Origin: Pusillimonas caeni
GTDB lineage: Bacteria > Pseudomonadota > Gammaproteobacteria > Burkholderiales > Burkholderiaceae_B
Direction of reading: 5' to 3'
DNA: 64,000 nucleotides
NCBI RefSeq assembly: GCF_003545815.1
Contig: NZ_PDUW01000001.1
Location: forward strand, 558,001 to 622,000
A program made the position numbers and the translations under genes. Below, one piece after another: positions 1-9,215 of the stretch. Every line of letters starts with the position of its first letter. Positions within the stretch are counted from its first letter, which is position 1. A model generated the notes under the pieces. It was not told the origin of the DNA. It was given only the letters and a program-made list of their open reading frames with translations, and did no database searches.

Positions 1-647
1 GGCGCAGGCAGGGTCGTCAGCAGCGGCTCCATCAACGCGCGCAGGGCAAGGCTCGGGTTTGCCAGAATGAGGGGATAGCGGGCACAGTCCCGAAATCCGA
101 CGCTGGCGCATTTCGCCAAGGGATGGCCGGCCGACATGATGGCGCCCACCCGGAACTGCCCGGCGCTGAGGCATCGCAGCTCGGCGTGCGGAGGCATTGA
201 AAACGCCAGGCCGATGTCCGCGTCACCGCTCAACACAAGGTCGCCGACCTGCCTGGAGCCATGCGTATAGGTATGTATATGGATCTCTGGGTGCCGGCGC
301 AGCATGGTCTCCAGCACATTGGGCAGAAAATCCGTGGTCAGCCCCTCGACGCTGGCCAATCGGACCTCTCCGCGCTTGACGCCTTGCAGCTTGGCCAGCT
401 CGATCGACGTCCGCTGCTCATCCTGGAGTATGGCGATGACATGCTGGGAGAATATCTCGCCCGCCTGCGTCAGGCGCAGCCCGCCTGGCAGGCGGTCGAA
501 CAGCGGCAGGCCGACCTCTTTTTCCAAATTCAGGAGTTGGCGATTGACGGCCGAAGCATCGACGTGCAGCTGCCGCGCCGCCGCCCGGATCGATCCGGTC
601 CTGCGTATCGTGTCGAAGTACCGAATGGCCTTGGCGTGAACGCGCAT
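1..647 (-). CDS. LysR-family transcriptional regulator (C-terminus outside window)
   Basis: Reading from an ATG at 647 (complement), with AGGGGAGG about 5 bases upstream, gives an open frame of about 215 codons running off the left edge. Residues 1-60 form the winged helix-turn-helix typical of LysR regulators: a helix reading GSIRAAARQLHVDASAVNRQ, then LEKEVGLPLFDR and LRLTQAGE. The rest matches the start of the LysR effector domain (substrate-binding-protein type 2 fold). It is divergent from the exported metallo-hydrolase starting at 783 and may control it. The effector is unknown and the C-terminus is not visible. Confidence 0.9.
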   Translation of the reverse strand, partial: MRVHAKAIRYFDTIRRTGSIRAAARQLHVDASAVNRQLLNLEKEVGLPLFDRLPGGLRLTQAGEIFSQHVIAILQDEQRTSIELAKLQGVKRGEVRLASVEGLTTDFLPNVLETMLRRHPEIHIHTYTHGSRQVGDLVLSGDADIGLAFSMPPHAELRCLSAGQFRVGAIMSAGHPLAKCASVGFRDCARYPLILANPSLALRALMEPLLTTLPA

Positions 648-782
648 ACACCTCCCCTTGCATGGAAGATCGGTTGACGATCATTACAACTGCTCATTAT
701 TTATTATTTCTCATGCGGTAAATCCACATTCGTAAACCTATACTGGGCGCTCGCAATAAATCAGTATTACAGAGGCGAGGCA

Positions 783-1766
783 ATGAAAGGGAAAAGCACT
801 TTTTTGCTGGGGATGCTGCTGTGCTCCAGCCTGGGTTTTTCAAGCGGCGCGTTTGCAGAGAATCAAGCGGCCAGCCCAAGCACCAAATTGGTGACGCTGG
901 GAACCGTCGCAGGACCGTTCCCGATGAAAAACAGGGCTCAGAACTCGAATCTTATTGTCGTCAATGACCAGTCGTACGTATTCGATGCGGGAGACGGAGC
1001 TGCTCGAAGGCTCGCCCAGGCGGAAATTCCCCTGAAAGACATCGGCACCATATTTGTCTCCCACCATCATGACGACCATACCGCGGGACTGGCTACGCTC
1101 ATGTCTGTCGCATGGGACAGCAAAAGGACCGAACCCATCAATGTGTACGGCCCTAAAGGCACCCGGCAACTCGTCGAGACCGCCGTTCAGTATTCAAACC
1201 CCAGCGCCATTCTCAGGATCGAAGATGGAGGCCGTTCCATACCGATTCAAAAGATATTCCGTGGGCATGACGCAGAGCCGGGACTTGTCTATGAAGATAA
1301 AAATGTAAAGGTTTACGCTGCGGAGAACACACACTTTGATTTTCATAAGAACAAGACGGAATACGACCAGTCTTTTTCCTACCGGGTGGAAACTCCCGAC
1401 CGCGTCATCGCCATTACCAGTGACACGGGCCCGAACCCCGCTACGGAAAAACTGGCTCAAGGCGCTGATTTTCTGGTTGCTGAACTAAACTCGGTTCAGG
1501 CCCGCAAGCAGATCTTGATAGATTCGGGGCAGTGGGACAGCCACACACCCGAAGAAAAAGAAAGAATCATGCAACAGGCGTCGCAAGGGCATTTATCGCC
1601 AAAGGATGTAGGCGAGCTGGCGACAAGGGCCAAAGTCAAGACAGTCATCCTGACCCACCTTACGCCCAAGTTCAACAGCGACGACTACACAGCAGAAGCG
1701 CTCGAGGTGCGCAAGCACTACAACGGGCCGGTCATCGTGGCACAGGACCTGGACACCTTTTTCTAA
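783..1766 (+). CDS. Exported metallo-beta-lactamase-fold hydrolase (RNase Z/arylsulfatase-like group)
   Basis: 327 residues. Residues 1-26 look like a Sec signal peptide (charged start, hydrophobic core, SGAFA-E cleavage), so the enzyme is probably periplasmic. The zinc-binding HxHxDH motif appears as HHHDDH near residue 95. Further ligands are the aspartate in ITSDTG and the histidine in TVILTHLTP near the end, and GHLSP is present. This order is characteristic of the AtsA/RNase Z-like branch of the metallo-beta-lactamase superfamily, whose members hydrolyse phosphodiesters, sulfate esters or lactones. The substrate cannot be told from sequence. The divergent LysR gene is the likely regulator. 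Confidence 0.85.
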   Translation: MKGKSTFLLGMLLCSSLGFSSGAFAENQAASPSTKLVTLGTVAGPFPMKNRAQNSNLIVVNDQSYVFDAGDGAARRLAQAEIPLKDIGTIFVSHHHDDHTAGLATLMSVAWDSKRTEPINVYGPKGTRQLVETAVQYSNPSAILRIEDGGRSIPIQKIFRGHDAEPGLVYEDKNVKVYAAENTHFDFHKNKTEYDQSFSYRVETPDRVIAITSDTGPNPATEKLAQGADFLVAELNSVQARKQILIDSGQWDSHTPEEKERIMQQASQGHLSPKDVGELATRAKVKTVILTHLTPKFNSDDYTAEALEVRKHYNGPVIVAQDLDTFF

Positions 1767-1803
1767 TGAAGAGGGCGCGCGATCATGTGCGCCCGCCACG
1801 AAT

Positions 1804-2619
1804 TCAACCGGCGTATTCCGCCGAGGCCTCCTCGGTCAGCCATGAGGCGGTCGCCACCTCCGCCGCGGCCAGGTCGGCGACCTGAGCCAATTTGCGCGAC
1901 TCGCCGATGACGGTCTTTGCATAGCCGCGAGTATTGCCGGAATACTTGGCCAGGGCCTTGGAGAGATCGCCCCCCACCAGTTCCAGATACTCTTCGAGGA
2001 TGTCGGCGCCCACGCGGACGTTGACGGCCGGGTCAAACAGCGACTCGGACGCCCGCAGCTTCTCGCGGTGCCAGCGCCGCACCACCTGCATGAGGCCTTG
2101 GGCGCCGTAGCTGCTTTGCACCTTGGGCTGAAAAGTGCTTTCCCGGTGCATGATGGCGATCAGAAGCTCGGGACTGAGCCCGGTGCGCCGCCTGGCTTCG
2201 GCCCATGCCAGGTGCACATACTGCTGTACCGCCAGCGCCGGTTTGCCCAGCTTCCGGGCAAGATACTCGACCTGCGCCTGCTTGCGCGCGTCGTCGACGA
2301 TGGATTCGAGGTCTTGTACGCGCTCCAGGTCGATGCCCGATGCAGGTTCATGCTGTGCGGGTTCCACATGGTCATCCGCGGAAGGCATGGACTCAGGCAA
2401 CTGGTAGCCGGGTTCGAGGGAGGTAAGCTGAGTGGACGCCAGCGCGGCCGTGTCGTTGGTAGACTCGACGGCCCATGCACCGGGGGTGGCGAACAAGCCG
2501 CCCGCAAGGCACAGCGAGGCAGCCAATAAAGAGGTTCGATTCTGAGCTAGGCGATAAAGCGATTCAACGCAATTGAGTAAAGTTTTCTTGGCAAGCATCG
2601 GCCCTGGACCCATAACCAC
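1804..2619 (-). CDS. Lytic transglycosylase (SLT domain)
   Basis: 271 residues if the GTG at 2619 is used; ATGs at 2613 and 2598 are in frame and plausible. A hydrophobic stretch ending in ATPGAWA-V is a likely signal peptide, so the enzyme acts on periplasmic peptidoglycan. The C-terminal half has the SLT signatures: the catalytic glutamate in AIMHRESTFQP, SYGAQGLMQV, NVRVGADIL and ALAKYSGN. Proteins of this type cleave the MurNAc-GlcNAc bond with formation of 1,6-anhydroMurNAc. The gene stands alone, tail to tail with the metallo-hydrolase at 783-1766; a GGGCGC/GCGCCC stem lies between their stops. Confidence 0.88.
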   Translation of the reverse strand: MVMGPGPMLAKKTLLNCVESLYRLAQNRTSLLAASLCLAGGLFATPGAWAVESTNDTAALASTQLTSLEPGYQLPESMPSADDHVEPAQHEPASGIDLERVQDLESIVDDARKQAQVEYLARKLGKPALAVQQYVHLAWAEARRRTGLSPELLIAIMHRESTFQPKVQSSYGAQGLMQVVRRWHREKLRASESLFDPAVNVRVGADILEEYLELVGGDLSKALAKYSGNTRGYAKTVIGESRKLAQVADLAAAEVATASWLTEEASAEYAG

Positions 2620-2815
2620 CCTTGCCCGCAGGAGAACGCCCCCGAGAGTTCAGGCTTCATGGGATTGATGATGGGTGATCGGCGTTTGTACTGCGTGGCG
2701 CCGAGCACGTACTGAAGGTTGATTCAAGCAAGCGGGCGCCTCGGGCGCCGCTTTGTCCTCCAGAACCATAACATTGAAAACATTTTCGTGGTGCTAAAGG
2801 GTGTAAACGTAAGTG

Positions 2816-3688
2816 TCACCGTGCTTGAGTTTCCAACGATGTCCGCCCCAGCAACGACGCATGCCGCCCGGCAAGGCAAACCTCTGCAAAGCGCACCCCT
2901 TCGCGCTCTCCGGACGGATAGCGGTTGAACAGCTCTATATCGTGGCCCGGTATCAGTCTTGCAAGGTCGGCCCCCGCAACGTCTTTCATCCTGTTGAACT
3001 CGCGCAACATATTCCACGGATTTCCCTGCGAATACCCCGGAGGCCACATGCGATTCAAGTTCTCGAATGTGTAGCAGCAATCGCCCGCAACGACATAGCG
3101 CCCCCGCTCCGTGGCGACATCCACCCACTGGCTGCCGAAAGTGTGCGTATCGCGCGCAAGTCTGCACGTAACGCCCGAAGCAATCTCGGCATCGCCTTCC
3201 AGGAACTCGACTCTGCCTTCTTGAATGGCATGCTCCAGGAGATCGAAGTCGTTCACATTCAGCGAGGAGAATGCCCAGTCGGCCTTCGTCACCTTGCTGG
3301 TGTCGTGCTGGTCGAGCACCTGACGCCAGGCGTCGTACTCGTATCGTTGCAGATAGATCTTTGCGTTGGGAAAGTTATGGAAGTTGCCGGCATGGTCGAA
3401 GTGCATGTGCGTCAGCACGATCTTGTCTATGCTCTCGGGCGCGTAGCCAAAACGCTGCACGAGCAGGTCGCTTCGAACGAAGTCGGCAAAACCGGCGCCG
3501 GTCATCGACCCGGCGGCTTCGAAGCCGGTATCGACAAGAATGGTCTCGCCGTCCGTCGAACGCAGCAAAGTGACCAGCATCGGCGCGTCGACTTTGCCGC
3601 GGTTGCTATGGACCGGAGCGCCGTTCAAGAAATCATAAGGCAGCTTGCCCACTGCATAGCAAAAGCTCCAGATGCTCCAGTCAGTCAT
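2816..3688 (-). CDS. Metallo-beta-lactamase-fold hydrolase, N-acyl-homoserine-lactonase-like
   Basis: 290 residues from the ATG at 3688, chosen because GGGAG lies just upstream and the fold begins there. The HxHxDH motif is intact as HMHFDHAGN near residue 110, with later ligands in DTHTFGSQ, VAGDC and LIPGHD. The spacing resembles AiiA-type lactonases and related glyoxalase-like hydrolases. No signal peptide is seen, so it is cytoplasmic. It starts 34 bases after the stop of a solute-binding protein gene and probably shares its transcript, suggesting it processes an imported lactone or ester. True quorum quenching is not shown. Confidence 0.82.
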   Translation of the reverse strand: MTDWSIWSFCYAVGKLPYDFLNGAPVHSNRGKVDAPMLVTLLRSTDGETILVDTGFEAAGSMTGAGFADFVRSDLLVQRFGYAPESIDKIVLTHMHFDHAGNFHNFPNAKIYLQRYEYDAWRQVLDQHDTSKVTKADWAFSSLNVNDFDLLEHAIQEGRVEFLEGDAEIASGVTCRLARDTHTFGSQWVDVATERGRYVVAGDCCYTFENLNRMWPPGYSQGNPWNMLREFNRMKDVAGADLARLIPGHDIELFNRYPSGEREGVRFAEVCLAGRHASLLGRTSLETQAR

Positions 3689-3722
3689 ATGTGTACTCCC
3701 TTCATTCTGATATGCGCGCTTC

Positions 3723-4895
3723 TCAAACCCCGGGGTCCTTGAATTTCTCGACCTTGTCGAATTCGATGTTGTAGAGCTTGCCGTCGACTTTCTCGGTGCG
3801 GCGCAGATACACGTTCTGCACGACATCACGCGTTTCGGGATCGATGCTGACGGGGCCCCGCGGGCTCGTCCATTCCAGGCCCTTCATCGCCTCTACGAGC
3901 TGCTGCCCCGTGGCATCCGGCCCCGCTTTCTGAAGCGCGGCGTAGATCACATGCATGCCGTCGTAACCGCCGACGGACATGAAATTGGGACGCATCGAAT
4001 CCTTCACGAAAGCGCGGAAAGCCTCGACATAGGCCTTGTTCTCGGGCGAATCGTGCGCAGCCGAGTAATGCCCCGAGGTGACCGTGCCCAACGCCTCGTC
4101 GCCTATCGTGGGCATGAAATAGTCGTCGAGCAAGCCGCCGGTGGACATGAGCTGGATGCCGGCATCACGCAGCCCGCGCTCGACAAACTGCTTCATCAGA
4201 GTAACGCCCGGGCCCGGCGGCAGGAACACAAACAGGCCGTCGGGCTGCAAGTCCTTCACGCGCTGCATGAACGGCGAGAAATCGGGCCCCACCAACGGCA
4301 CGCGTATCGAGTCCAGTACCTTGCCCCCTGCGTCGGTATAGCGCTTTACGAAGACCTTCTCGGAGTCCAGGCCCGGACCGTAGTCGGAGACCAGCGTCAC
4401 CACCGTTTTGATATTGGCCTTCGGATCTTTGGCGGCCCAATCCGCGATGGGCGCCGTCACCTGCGCCTCGGTCATCGACGTGCGGACAATGTAGGGCGAT
4501 TTGTCGACGATGGACGACGTGCTGGCGGACATGACCACCATCGGCACCTTCGCCTGCGTTGCGATCGGAGCCGTCGCAAATGCCAGCGGCGTAAGCCCGA
4601 AGCCGGCCAGCGCCTCGACACCCTCCTTCACGACCAGTTCCTGTGCCAGGCGCTTGGTGAGTTCGGGCTGAACCCCGCCGTCGTCCTTGACAATGATCTG
4701 GATCTTGCGGCCCGCGACGGTATCGCCGTGTTGCTCCATATACAGCCGCGCGCCGGCCTCGATCTGCTTCCCGAACGAAGCGAACGGCCCCGACATGGGC
4801 AGAATGAGGCCGATCTTGAAGGGCTCTGCCGCATGGGCCGCGGCGGCCACGGCCAAGCAGCCGAGCGCCGCCACGGTTCTGAATATCCTTTTCAT
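3723..4895 (-). CDS. Branched-chain amino acid-type ABC transporter substrate-binding protein
   Basis: 390 residues with a signal peptide (MKRIFRTVAALGC... ending AAHAA-E) and a GGAGA ribosome site before the ATG. The mature part starts PFKIGLILPMSGPFA, the classic opening of the Peripla_BP_6 (LivJ-like) family, and keeps the two-lobe pattern including GGVQPELTKRLAQEL and GGYDGMHVIYAAL. It binds a small ligand in the periplasm. No LivHMGF permease or ATPase genes are adjacent, so it must use components encoded elsewhere. It is the first gene of a unit with the lactonase-like hydrolase. In this family the ligand is often an aromatic or organic acid rather than an amino acid. Confidence 0.9.
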   Translation of the reverse strand: MKRIFRTVAALGCLAVAAAAHAAEPFKIGLILPMSGPFASFGKQIEAGARLYMEQHGDTVAGRKIQIIVKDDGGVQPELTKRLAQELVVKEGVEALAGFGLTPLAFATAPIATQAKVPMVVMSASTSSIVDKSPYIVRTSMTEAQVTAPIADWAAKDPKANIKTVVTLVSDYGPGLDSEKVFVKRYTDAGGKVLDSIRVPLVGPDFSPFMQRVKDLQPDGLFVFLPPGPGVTLMKQFVERGLRDAGIQLMSTGGLLDDYFMPTIGDEALGTVTSGHYSAAHDSPENKAYVEAFRAFVKDSMRPNFMSVGGYDGMHVIYAALQKAGPDATGQQLVEAMKGLEWTSPRGPVSIDPETRDVVQNVYLRRTEKVDGKLYNIEFDKVEKFKDPGV

Positions 4896-5165
4896 TTATG
4901 TCTCCGGTTGACTCAGCGACCGCCAAAAGCTGTCTGCTGACAATGAGTTTTCTTGGAAAACTCGGCTCTTTTCGTTGTACCGGCTTCTCTCGGCCAGTTG
5001 GTTCAATGAAACCCGCGATCGACATTTTCCATTTTATCGATTTTTTATTCAAGTTTCGATTTCAATGCTCAATATCGATGCACCACAGTCGATCGTAGAT
5101 ATTTCCACTCCGGAGCTTTATGAAGCCGCGAGGATCCGAGCTACGCCCGGCCGGCGAAAAAAGAG

Positions 5166-5195
5166 TTGACGATGGCACGCGTTTTCTGCTTTACT
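5166..5195 (+). promoter_or_regulatory. Putative sigma-70 promoter for the terC leader
   Basis: TTGACG at 5166-5171 is a near-consensus -35 box. TTTACT at 5190-5195, 18 bases further, is an acceptable -10 box. Transcription would start near 5202, immediately before the riboswitch-like element. Confidence 0.5.
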
Positions 5196-5201
5196 CCTAA
5201 C

Positions 5202-5352
5202 CCTCTCAAAGGGGAGTAGCTGGCACATGCGCCCAAGTGCGTGGTGCTTACGGCGCCGTCATTACGACACTGGTCGATTGGCAGCCACCGGTGTTCGGTG
5301 CCGTATCTCAGGACACAACGCGTCCTAAGCGGCGAGACCAGCGAGGTTTCCG
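5202..5352 (+). promoter_or_regulatory. yybP-ykoY manganese riboswitch candidate upstream of terC/alx-like gene
   Basis: The leader contains CAAAGGGGAGTAGC at 5207-5220, which is the 5' signature of the yybP-ykoY class. It also contains the matching 3' signature CCTAAGCGGCGAGACCAG near 5324-5342, with a GTCATTACGACAC internal strand. These are the two conserved internal-loop strands that bind Mn2+ in this RNA family. The family is known to precede TerC/Alx/MntP-type membrane proteins, and a TerC family gene starts at 5403. I did not fold it computationally. The 5' boundary assumes the promoter at 5166. Confidence 0.82.
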
Positions 5353-5402
5353 AAAATTTATCGCCCAAGCGTTGCCGGCCTGGGTGGCGGAACTCGTCTA
5401 CG

Positions 5403-6431
5403 ATGACCTCGATCGCTACACCCTTGATGTGGACGCTTTTTACAGCGTTCGTCCTGATTGCGCTCGCAATCGATTTTCTGGCACTCAACCGGCAAGGTTC
5501 GCACACCGTCAGCATGCGGGAAGCGACCATATGGTCGTTGATCTGGGTGGCGGTGTCGTTTCTGTTCGTGGGCTGGCTGTGGTGGTATCTAGGCGGCACC
5601 GGCCTCGACCCCGGTTTGCGGGAGCTGGCGGACGCAAAAGCGCTGGAGTTCGTGACCGGCTATCTGGTGGAGAAGGCGCTCGCGGTCGACAATATCTTTG
5701 TCTTCCTGATGATCTTCACCTATTTCGCCGTGCCCGCGCCTTTTCAGAAGCGGGCTCTGATGATCGGGATTCTGAGCGCGCTCGTTCTGCGCGCCGTCAT
5801 GATCCTGATCGGCGCTTGGCTGATCGTCCGGTTTCACTGGCTCATGTACGTGTTCGGCGCATTCCTGTTGTTCACAGGAGTAAAAATGTGGCGGGCGGCT
5901 GGCCAGGAGCCCGACCTTGGGAACAATCCGGCGCTGCGCTGGGTGAACAAGCGCATGAAGGTCTCGCCCGACTACGACGGTGAAAAGTTCTTCACGACAG
6001 CCCATGGCGTAAGAATGGCTACGCCCTTATTGGTCGTGATTCTGCTCATCGGCATTGTGGACGTCGTGTTCGCGGTAGACTCGATCCCGGCGATTTTTGC
6101 GATTACGACCGACCCCTTCATCGTGCTCACGTCGAATGTCTTTGCGATACTCGGACTGAGGGCAATGTATTTTCTGTTGGCGGGCATGCATGAGCGGTTC
6201 CACTTGCTGTCATACGGGCTCGCAGTCATCCTGGTCTTCATCGGCGCCAAGATGCTGCTCATAGACATCTACAAGATACCCATCGCCTGGTCTCTCGGCT
6301 TCACGGTCACCGCACTGCTGGCCGCCATGGCGTTATCGCTGAAGATTCCCGCCAAGCCCGGCGCTTCCGGAACAGCGTTTCCGTTCAAACCGAAGCCTAA
6401 AGCCAAAGCTGCCCCGGAAAACAAGGAATAG
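5403..6431 (+). CDS. TerC/Alx-family integral membrane protein, probable manganese exporter
   Basis: 342 residues from the ATG at 5403; the frame extends upstream into the riboswitch leader, but homology begins here (MTSIATPLMWTLF). About nine hydrophobic segments span the protein. Conserved acidic residues lie within membrane segments: ALAIDFLALN, VEKALAVDNIFVF and DVVFAVDSIPAIF. These repeated acidic motifs define the TerC/Alx family. E. coli Alx (MeeF) exports Mn2+, and the manganese-riboswitch signature upstream supports that role here. The C-terminus is a short Lys/Pro/Ala-rich cytoplasmic tail. The ribosome site is weak, consistent with riboswitch control of translation. Confidence 0.9.
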   Translation: MTSIATPLMWTLFTAFVLIALAIDFLALNRQGSHTVSMREATIWSLIWVAVSFLFVGWLWWYLGGTGLDPGLRELADAKALEFVTGYLVEKALAVDNIFVFLMIFTYFAVPAPFQKRALMIGILSALVLRAVMILIGAWLIVRFHWLMYVFGAFLLFTGVKMWRAAGQEPDLGNNPALRWVNKRMKVSPDYDGEKFFTTAHGVRMATPLLVVILLIGIVDVVFAVDSIPAIFAITTDPFIVLTSNVFAILGLRAMYFLLAGMHERFHLLSYGLAVILVFIGAKMLLIDIYKIPIAWSLGFTVTALLAAMALSLKIPAKPGASGTAFPFKPKPKAKAAPENKE

Positions 6432-6454
6432 CGGCGCCGGAGCGGGGCAGCGTT

Positions 6455-7603
6455 TTACTCCTTCAACAGCTTCCAGCCGCCCTCTTTCACCGTGATGAGG
6501 ACCCGCCCCCGCTCGTCGAAACCGCTATGGTCTTCAGGAGTAATGGTGTATACGCCCTGGGTTCCCGCAAGCTCTTGCGTATTTTCCAAAGCGTCGCGCA
6601 AAGCGGAGCGGAACTCGGGGGTACCGGGCTTCGCACGCTTCAGCGCCTCCGGGATGGCATGGGATAGCAGCAGGCCGGAATCGTAGACCGCGGCGCCGAA
6701 TGTTGCCGGCACCACACCATAACGTTCTTTGTACGCCTGCATATACCGCGTGGCAACCGCTTTTGAAGGATGTTCGTCGGACACTTCTTCCACCACCAGC
6801 ATCAGGCTGGCCGCCAGGATGGTGTCTTCCACATTGCTTCCGCCCAGTTGTAGGAAACTGTCCATTGCCGCGCCGTGCGTTTGGTAGATGCGTCCTTTAT
6901 AGCCGTGGTCCCGCAAGGTCGCCTGCGGCAGTACGGCACTCGCTCCCGGTGCGGCGACCAGTACCGCATCGGGATTGGCCGCCCGTATCCTCAAGCTTTG
7001 CCCCGTTACCGATGTATCCGGTCGATTGAACCGCTCATTGCCGACTATCTTTATGTCGTGCTCGCGGGTCAAGCGGCCAATCACCTGGCTCCAATTTTCG
7101 CCGAACGAATCGGCGGTTCCGATGACCCCCAGGGTCCTGACCTTGCGGTCGACCATGTCCTGGACCAAGGCCTTAGCGATGATGTCGTCATTCTGGGACG
7201 GCTTGAACATCCATTTTTTCTCTTCGGTCATGGGAACGACGACCGCCGCGCCGCCCGACAACGTCAACACCGGCGTCCCGGTCTCCGCCGCGAACTGCAT
7301 CACCGCCATGGCATTCGGCGTACCGGTGGGGCCGATAATGGCGTCGACATTGTCTTCGTTGACCAGCTTCTTGAACGCGCTTACCGTGGCCGTCGGGTCG
7401 CTTTTGTCGTCCAGAGATATATATTGAACCGGCTGGCCCGACACCTCGGCGGGCAATAGAGCCACGCTGTTTTTTTGCGGGATTCCGATAAGCGACATGG
7501 GCCCGGTTCCCGAAGTAATGACGCCGATCTTTACGTCGGCAAAGGCTTGAGTCGACATCGCGGCCGAAAGGGCAAAGGCGAATAGTGTTCTGCGAAGTTG
7601 CAC
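6455..7603 (-). CDS. Branched-chain amino acid-type ABC transporter substrate-binding protein
   Basis: 382 residues from a GTG at 7603, which has an excellent AAGGAGG site 5 bases upstream; a longer frame starts at 7624. The signal peptide ends in STQAFA-D, and the mature protein begins VKIGVITSGTGPMSLIG, the Peripla_BP_6 pattern. TVSAFKKLVNEDNVDAIIGPTGT is family-typical. It is a periplasmic ligand-capture protein without neighbouring permease genes. It lies convergent to terC and 79 bases upstream of the cupin stop; both are on the minus strand and may be co-transcribed with the cupin gene first. Confidence 0.88.
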   Translation of the reverse strand: MQLRRTLFAFALSAAMSTQAFADVKIGVITSGTGPMSLIGIPQKNSVALLPAEVSGQPVQYISLDDKSDPTATVSAFKKLVNEDNVDAIIGPTGTPNAMAVMQFAAETGTPVLTLSGGAAVVVPMTEEKKWMFKPSQNDDIIAKALVQDMVDRKVRTLGVIGTADSFGENWSQVIGRLTREHDIKIVGNERFNRPDTSVTGQSLRIRAANPDAVLVAAPGASAVLPQATLRDHGYKGRIYQTHGAAMDSFLQLGGSNVEDTILAASLMLVVEEVSDEHPSKAVATRYMQAYKERYGVVPATFGAAVYDSGLLLSHAIPEALKRAKPGTPEFRSALRDALENTQELAGTQGVYTITPEDHSGFDERGRVLITVKEGGWKLLKE

Positions 7604-7682
7604 GGCAACCTCCTTGATAAGCAAGACGAGAAAAAATCGGCGCGCCTGCGGGCGCCGGGCCGGCTGGCCGGATGGCGGCGGA

Positions 7683-8039
7683 CTACCAGCCCGGGCGATC
7701 TTCGCCCTGGGTCACCAGTACCACTGTTTCCTCCAGCGCAGTTTCAGTATGGGGATGATGCGGATCCAGAAAGTACACGCTGCCCGACTTCGCCTCGATG
7801 ACCCCGGACCCGTCCTGCTCCACTTTCATACAGCCCTTCACGACCATGACCTGAACCCATTTGGTGTGAATGTGGCGCCTGATCACATGCCCCTTCTCCA
7901 GGCGGTAGAAGCCCGACCGGACATCGTAGTTGCCCTCGAATATCACAGCTTTCTGCATGATGCTGCCGTGGACGTTCACGGGCTCGTAACGGGCATCACT
8001 GCTGTCTATATGGCGCAGGCCAGTTGTTGTGGTGGACAT
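7683..8039 (-). CDS. Small single-domain cupin protein
   Basis: 118 residues with a GGAGGAAG ribosome site. The cupin motif 1 region reads HIHTKWVQVMVVKG at residues 56-69: both histidines are present, but the usual glutamate is replaced by glutamine (Q63). Motif 2 is PHHPHTE near residue 93. A changed metal ligand makes it uncertain whether this is an enzyme or a sensor/isomerase-type cupin. It is divergent from a LysR gene (8147) with only 107 bases between starts, so LysR probably regulates it, perhaps together with the solute-binding protein downstream. No specific function is assigned. Confidence 0.75.
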   Translation of the reverse strand: MSTTTTGLRHIDSSDARYEPVNVHGSIMQKAVIFEGNYDVRSGFYRLEKGHVIRRHIHTKWVQVMVVKGCMKVEQDGSGVIEAKSGSVYFLDPHHPHTETALEETVVLVTQGEDRPGW

Positions 8040-8125
8040 TTTTTGCTTCCTCCGGATATGTTTATATCGCCGCCGCTCGGGCCGGACGTTCTGGAAGCGT
8101 AGCCAGCGTGGACATATATGTGAAC

Positions 8126-8151
8126 TGCATAGTAAAAATATAGGTTATGCA
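8126..8151. promoter_or_regulatory. Inverted repeat TGCATA-N14-TATGCA overlapping the LysR start codon
   Basis: TGCATA at 8126-8131 and TATGCA at 8146-8151 are perfect inverted arms in the divergent cupin/LysR intergenic region. The right arm includes the LysR ATG at 8147. Its position suits autoregulation by the LysR protein. It is a single short repeat, so chance is possible. Confidence 0.35.
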
Positions 8152-9061
8152 TAGGACGAATCTGCGCAACGTCGACCTGAATCTGCTCGTGATCACCGCG
8201 GCAGTGCTGAAGGAACGAAACCTTACCCGGGCCGCCACTCAGCTTCACATGAGCCAGCCCGCCGTAAGCCATGCCCTGGCTCGCGCACGCGAACTCTTCC
8301 GTGATCGCCTGCTCGTGCGCTCGGGAAACGAAATGCTGCTTACGGCCCGAGGCAAAGCGTTGGCGGCCGAGATCGAAGCGCTGCTCGAGTCTGTGCGGGA
8401 CATGCTGAACGAAGGCGAATTCGATCCGCAACAGGCGACCGGCAAGCTGAGGCTCAAGGCCACTGAAGGCGCCGTCATGGTTGTCCTGACTTCGGTCCTG
8501 GCGGATATCACCAGAGCCGCTCCACGGGTATCCGTCGACGTTTCCAGCGGCATGGCGGACGCCTATGGCGGCTTGCGCAACGGCGGGGTCGACGCTCTTC
8601 TGGACGTCGTCGGCACCCCTTTGGGACGCGAATTCCGCACACAGGACCTCTTTTCCAACACTTTGGTGGGGGTGTGCAGTATCCGGCGCAAGCCGCGCGG
8701 AAAGAGAATAAGCCTGAAAGAATATAGCGAGGCGGCTCATGCCGCCATCGAGACCGGCACCAACGTTCTTCTGGAGCGGGCGCTGGTCGCCCAAGGCGTG
8801 AAGCGCACCGTTGCACTCAGTCTGCCCGGCTTTGTCACGGCCGCGGCGGCGGTGGCTCAATCCGATCTGCTGCTTACCGCACCCAGAACCCTGGGCCTCA
8901 AAGCCTGCGAACTGTTTCCGTTGCAGACGTTTGAGCTGCCGTTGAATCTCGCTCCTGTTACCTTGACGCTGGTCTGGCACGAACGCGATGACGGAGACAG
9001 GCTGCAGCAGTGGATGCGGACGCGCATCATTGAGATGGGCAGGACGATCGGCGATTTATGA
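8147..9061 (+). CDS. LysR-family transcriptional regulator
   Basis: 304 residues, a full-length LysR protein. The N-terminus reads NLRNVDLNLLVITAAVL, followed by the recognition helix region TRAATQLHMSQPAVSHAL and LFRDRLLVR, typical of the NodD/NahR-like branch. Residues 90-300 form the effector-binding domain. It is divergent from the cupin gene at 7683-8039, the arrangement expected for a LysR regulator and its target. The ribosome site is weak. The ABC operon starting at 9293 lies downstream on the same strand but has its own putative operator. Confidence 0.9.
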   Translation: MHRTNLRNVDLNLLVITAAVLKERNLTRAATQLHMSQPAVSHALARARELFRDRLLVRSGNEMLLTARGKALAAEIEALLESVRDMLNEGEFDPQQATGKLRLKATEGAVMVVLTSVLADITRAAPRVSVDVSSGMADAYGGLRNGGVDALLDVVGTPLGREFRTQDLFSNTLVGVCSIRRKPRGKRISLKEYSEAAHAAIETGTNVLLERALVAQGVKRTVALSLPGFVTAAAAVAQSDLLLTAPRTLGLKACELFPLQTFELPLNLAPVTLTLVWHERDDGDRLQQWMRTRIIEMGRTIGDL

Positions 9062-9215
9062 GCCATCCCTGCCCCGAAGGCTTACGCCTTTTGCCTTCGA
9101 CAGCCCTCATCTTTCCTCTTCTCATAGCCAAGCAGTCCCGCGCCACAGCGACATCCAGAGCTTCTAAGTAAAAACCCTGGATATGGGCGGCCACATGTCA
9201 TTCCGGCGAAATCTG

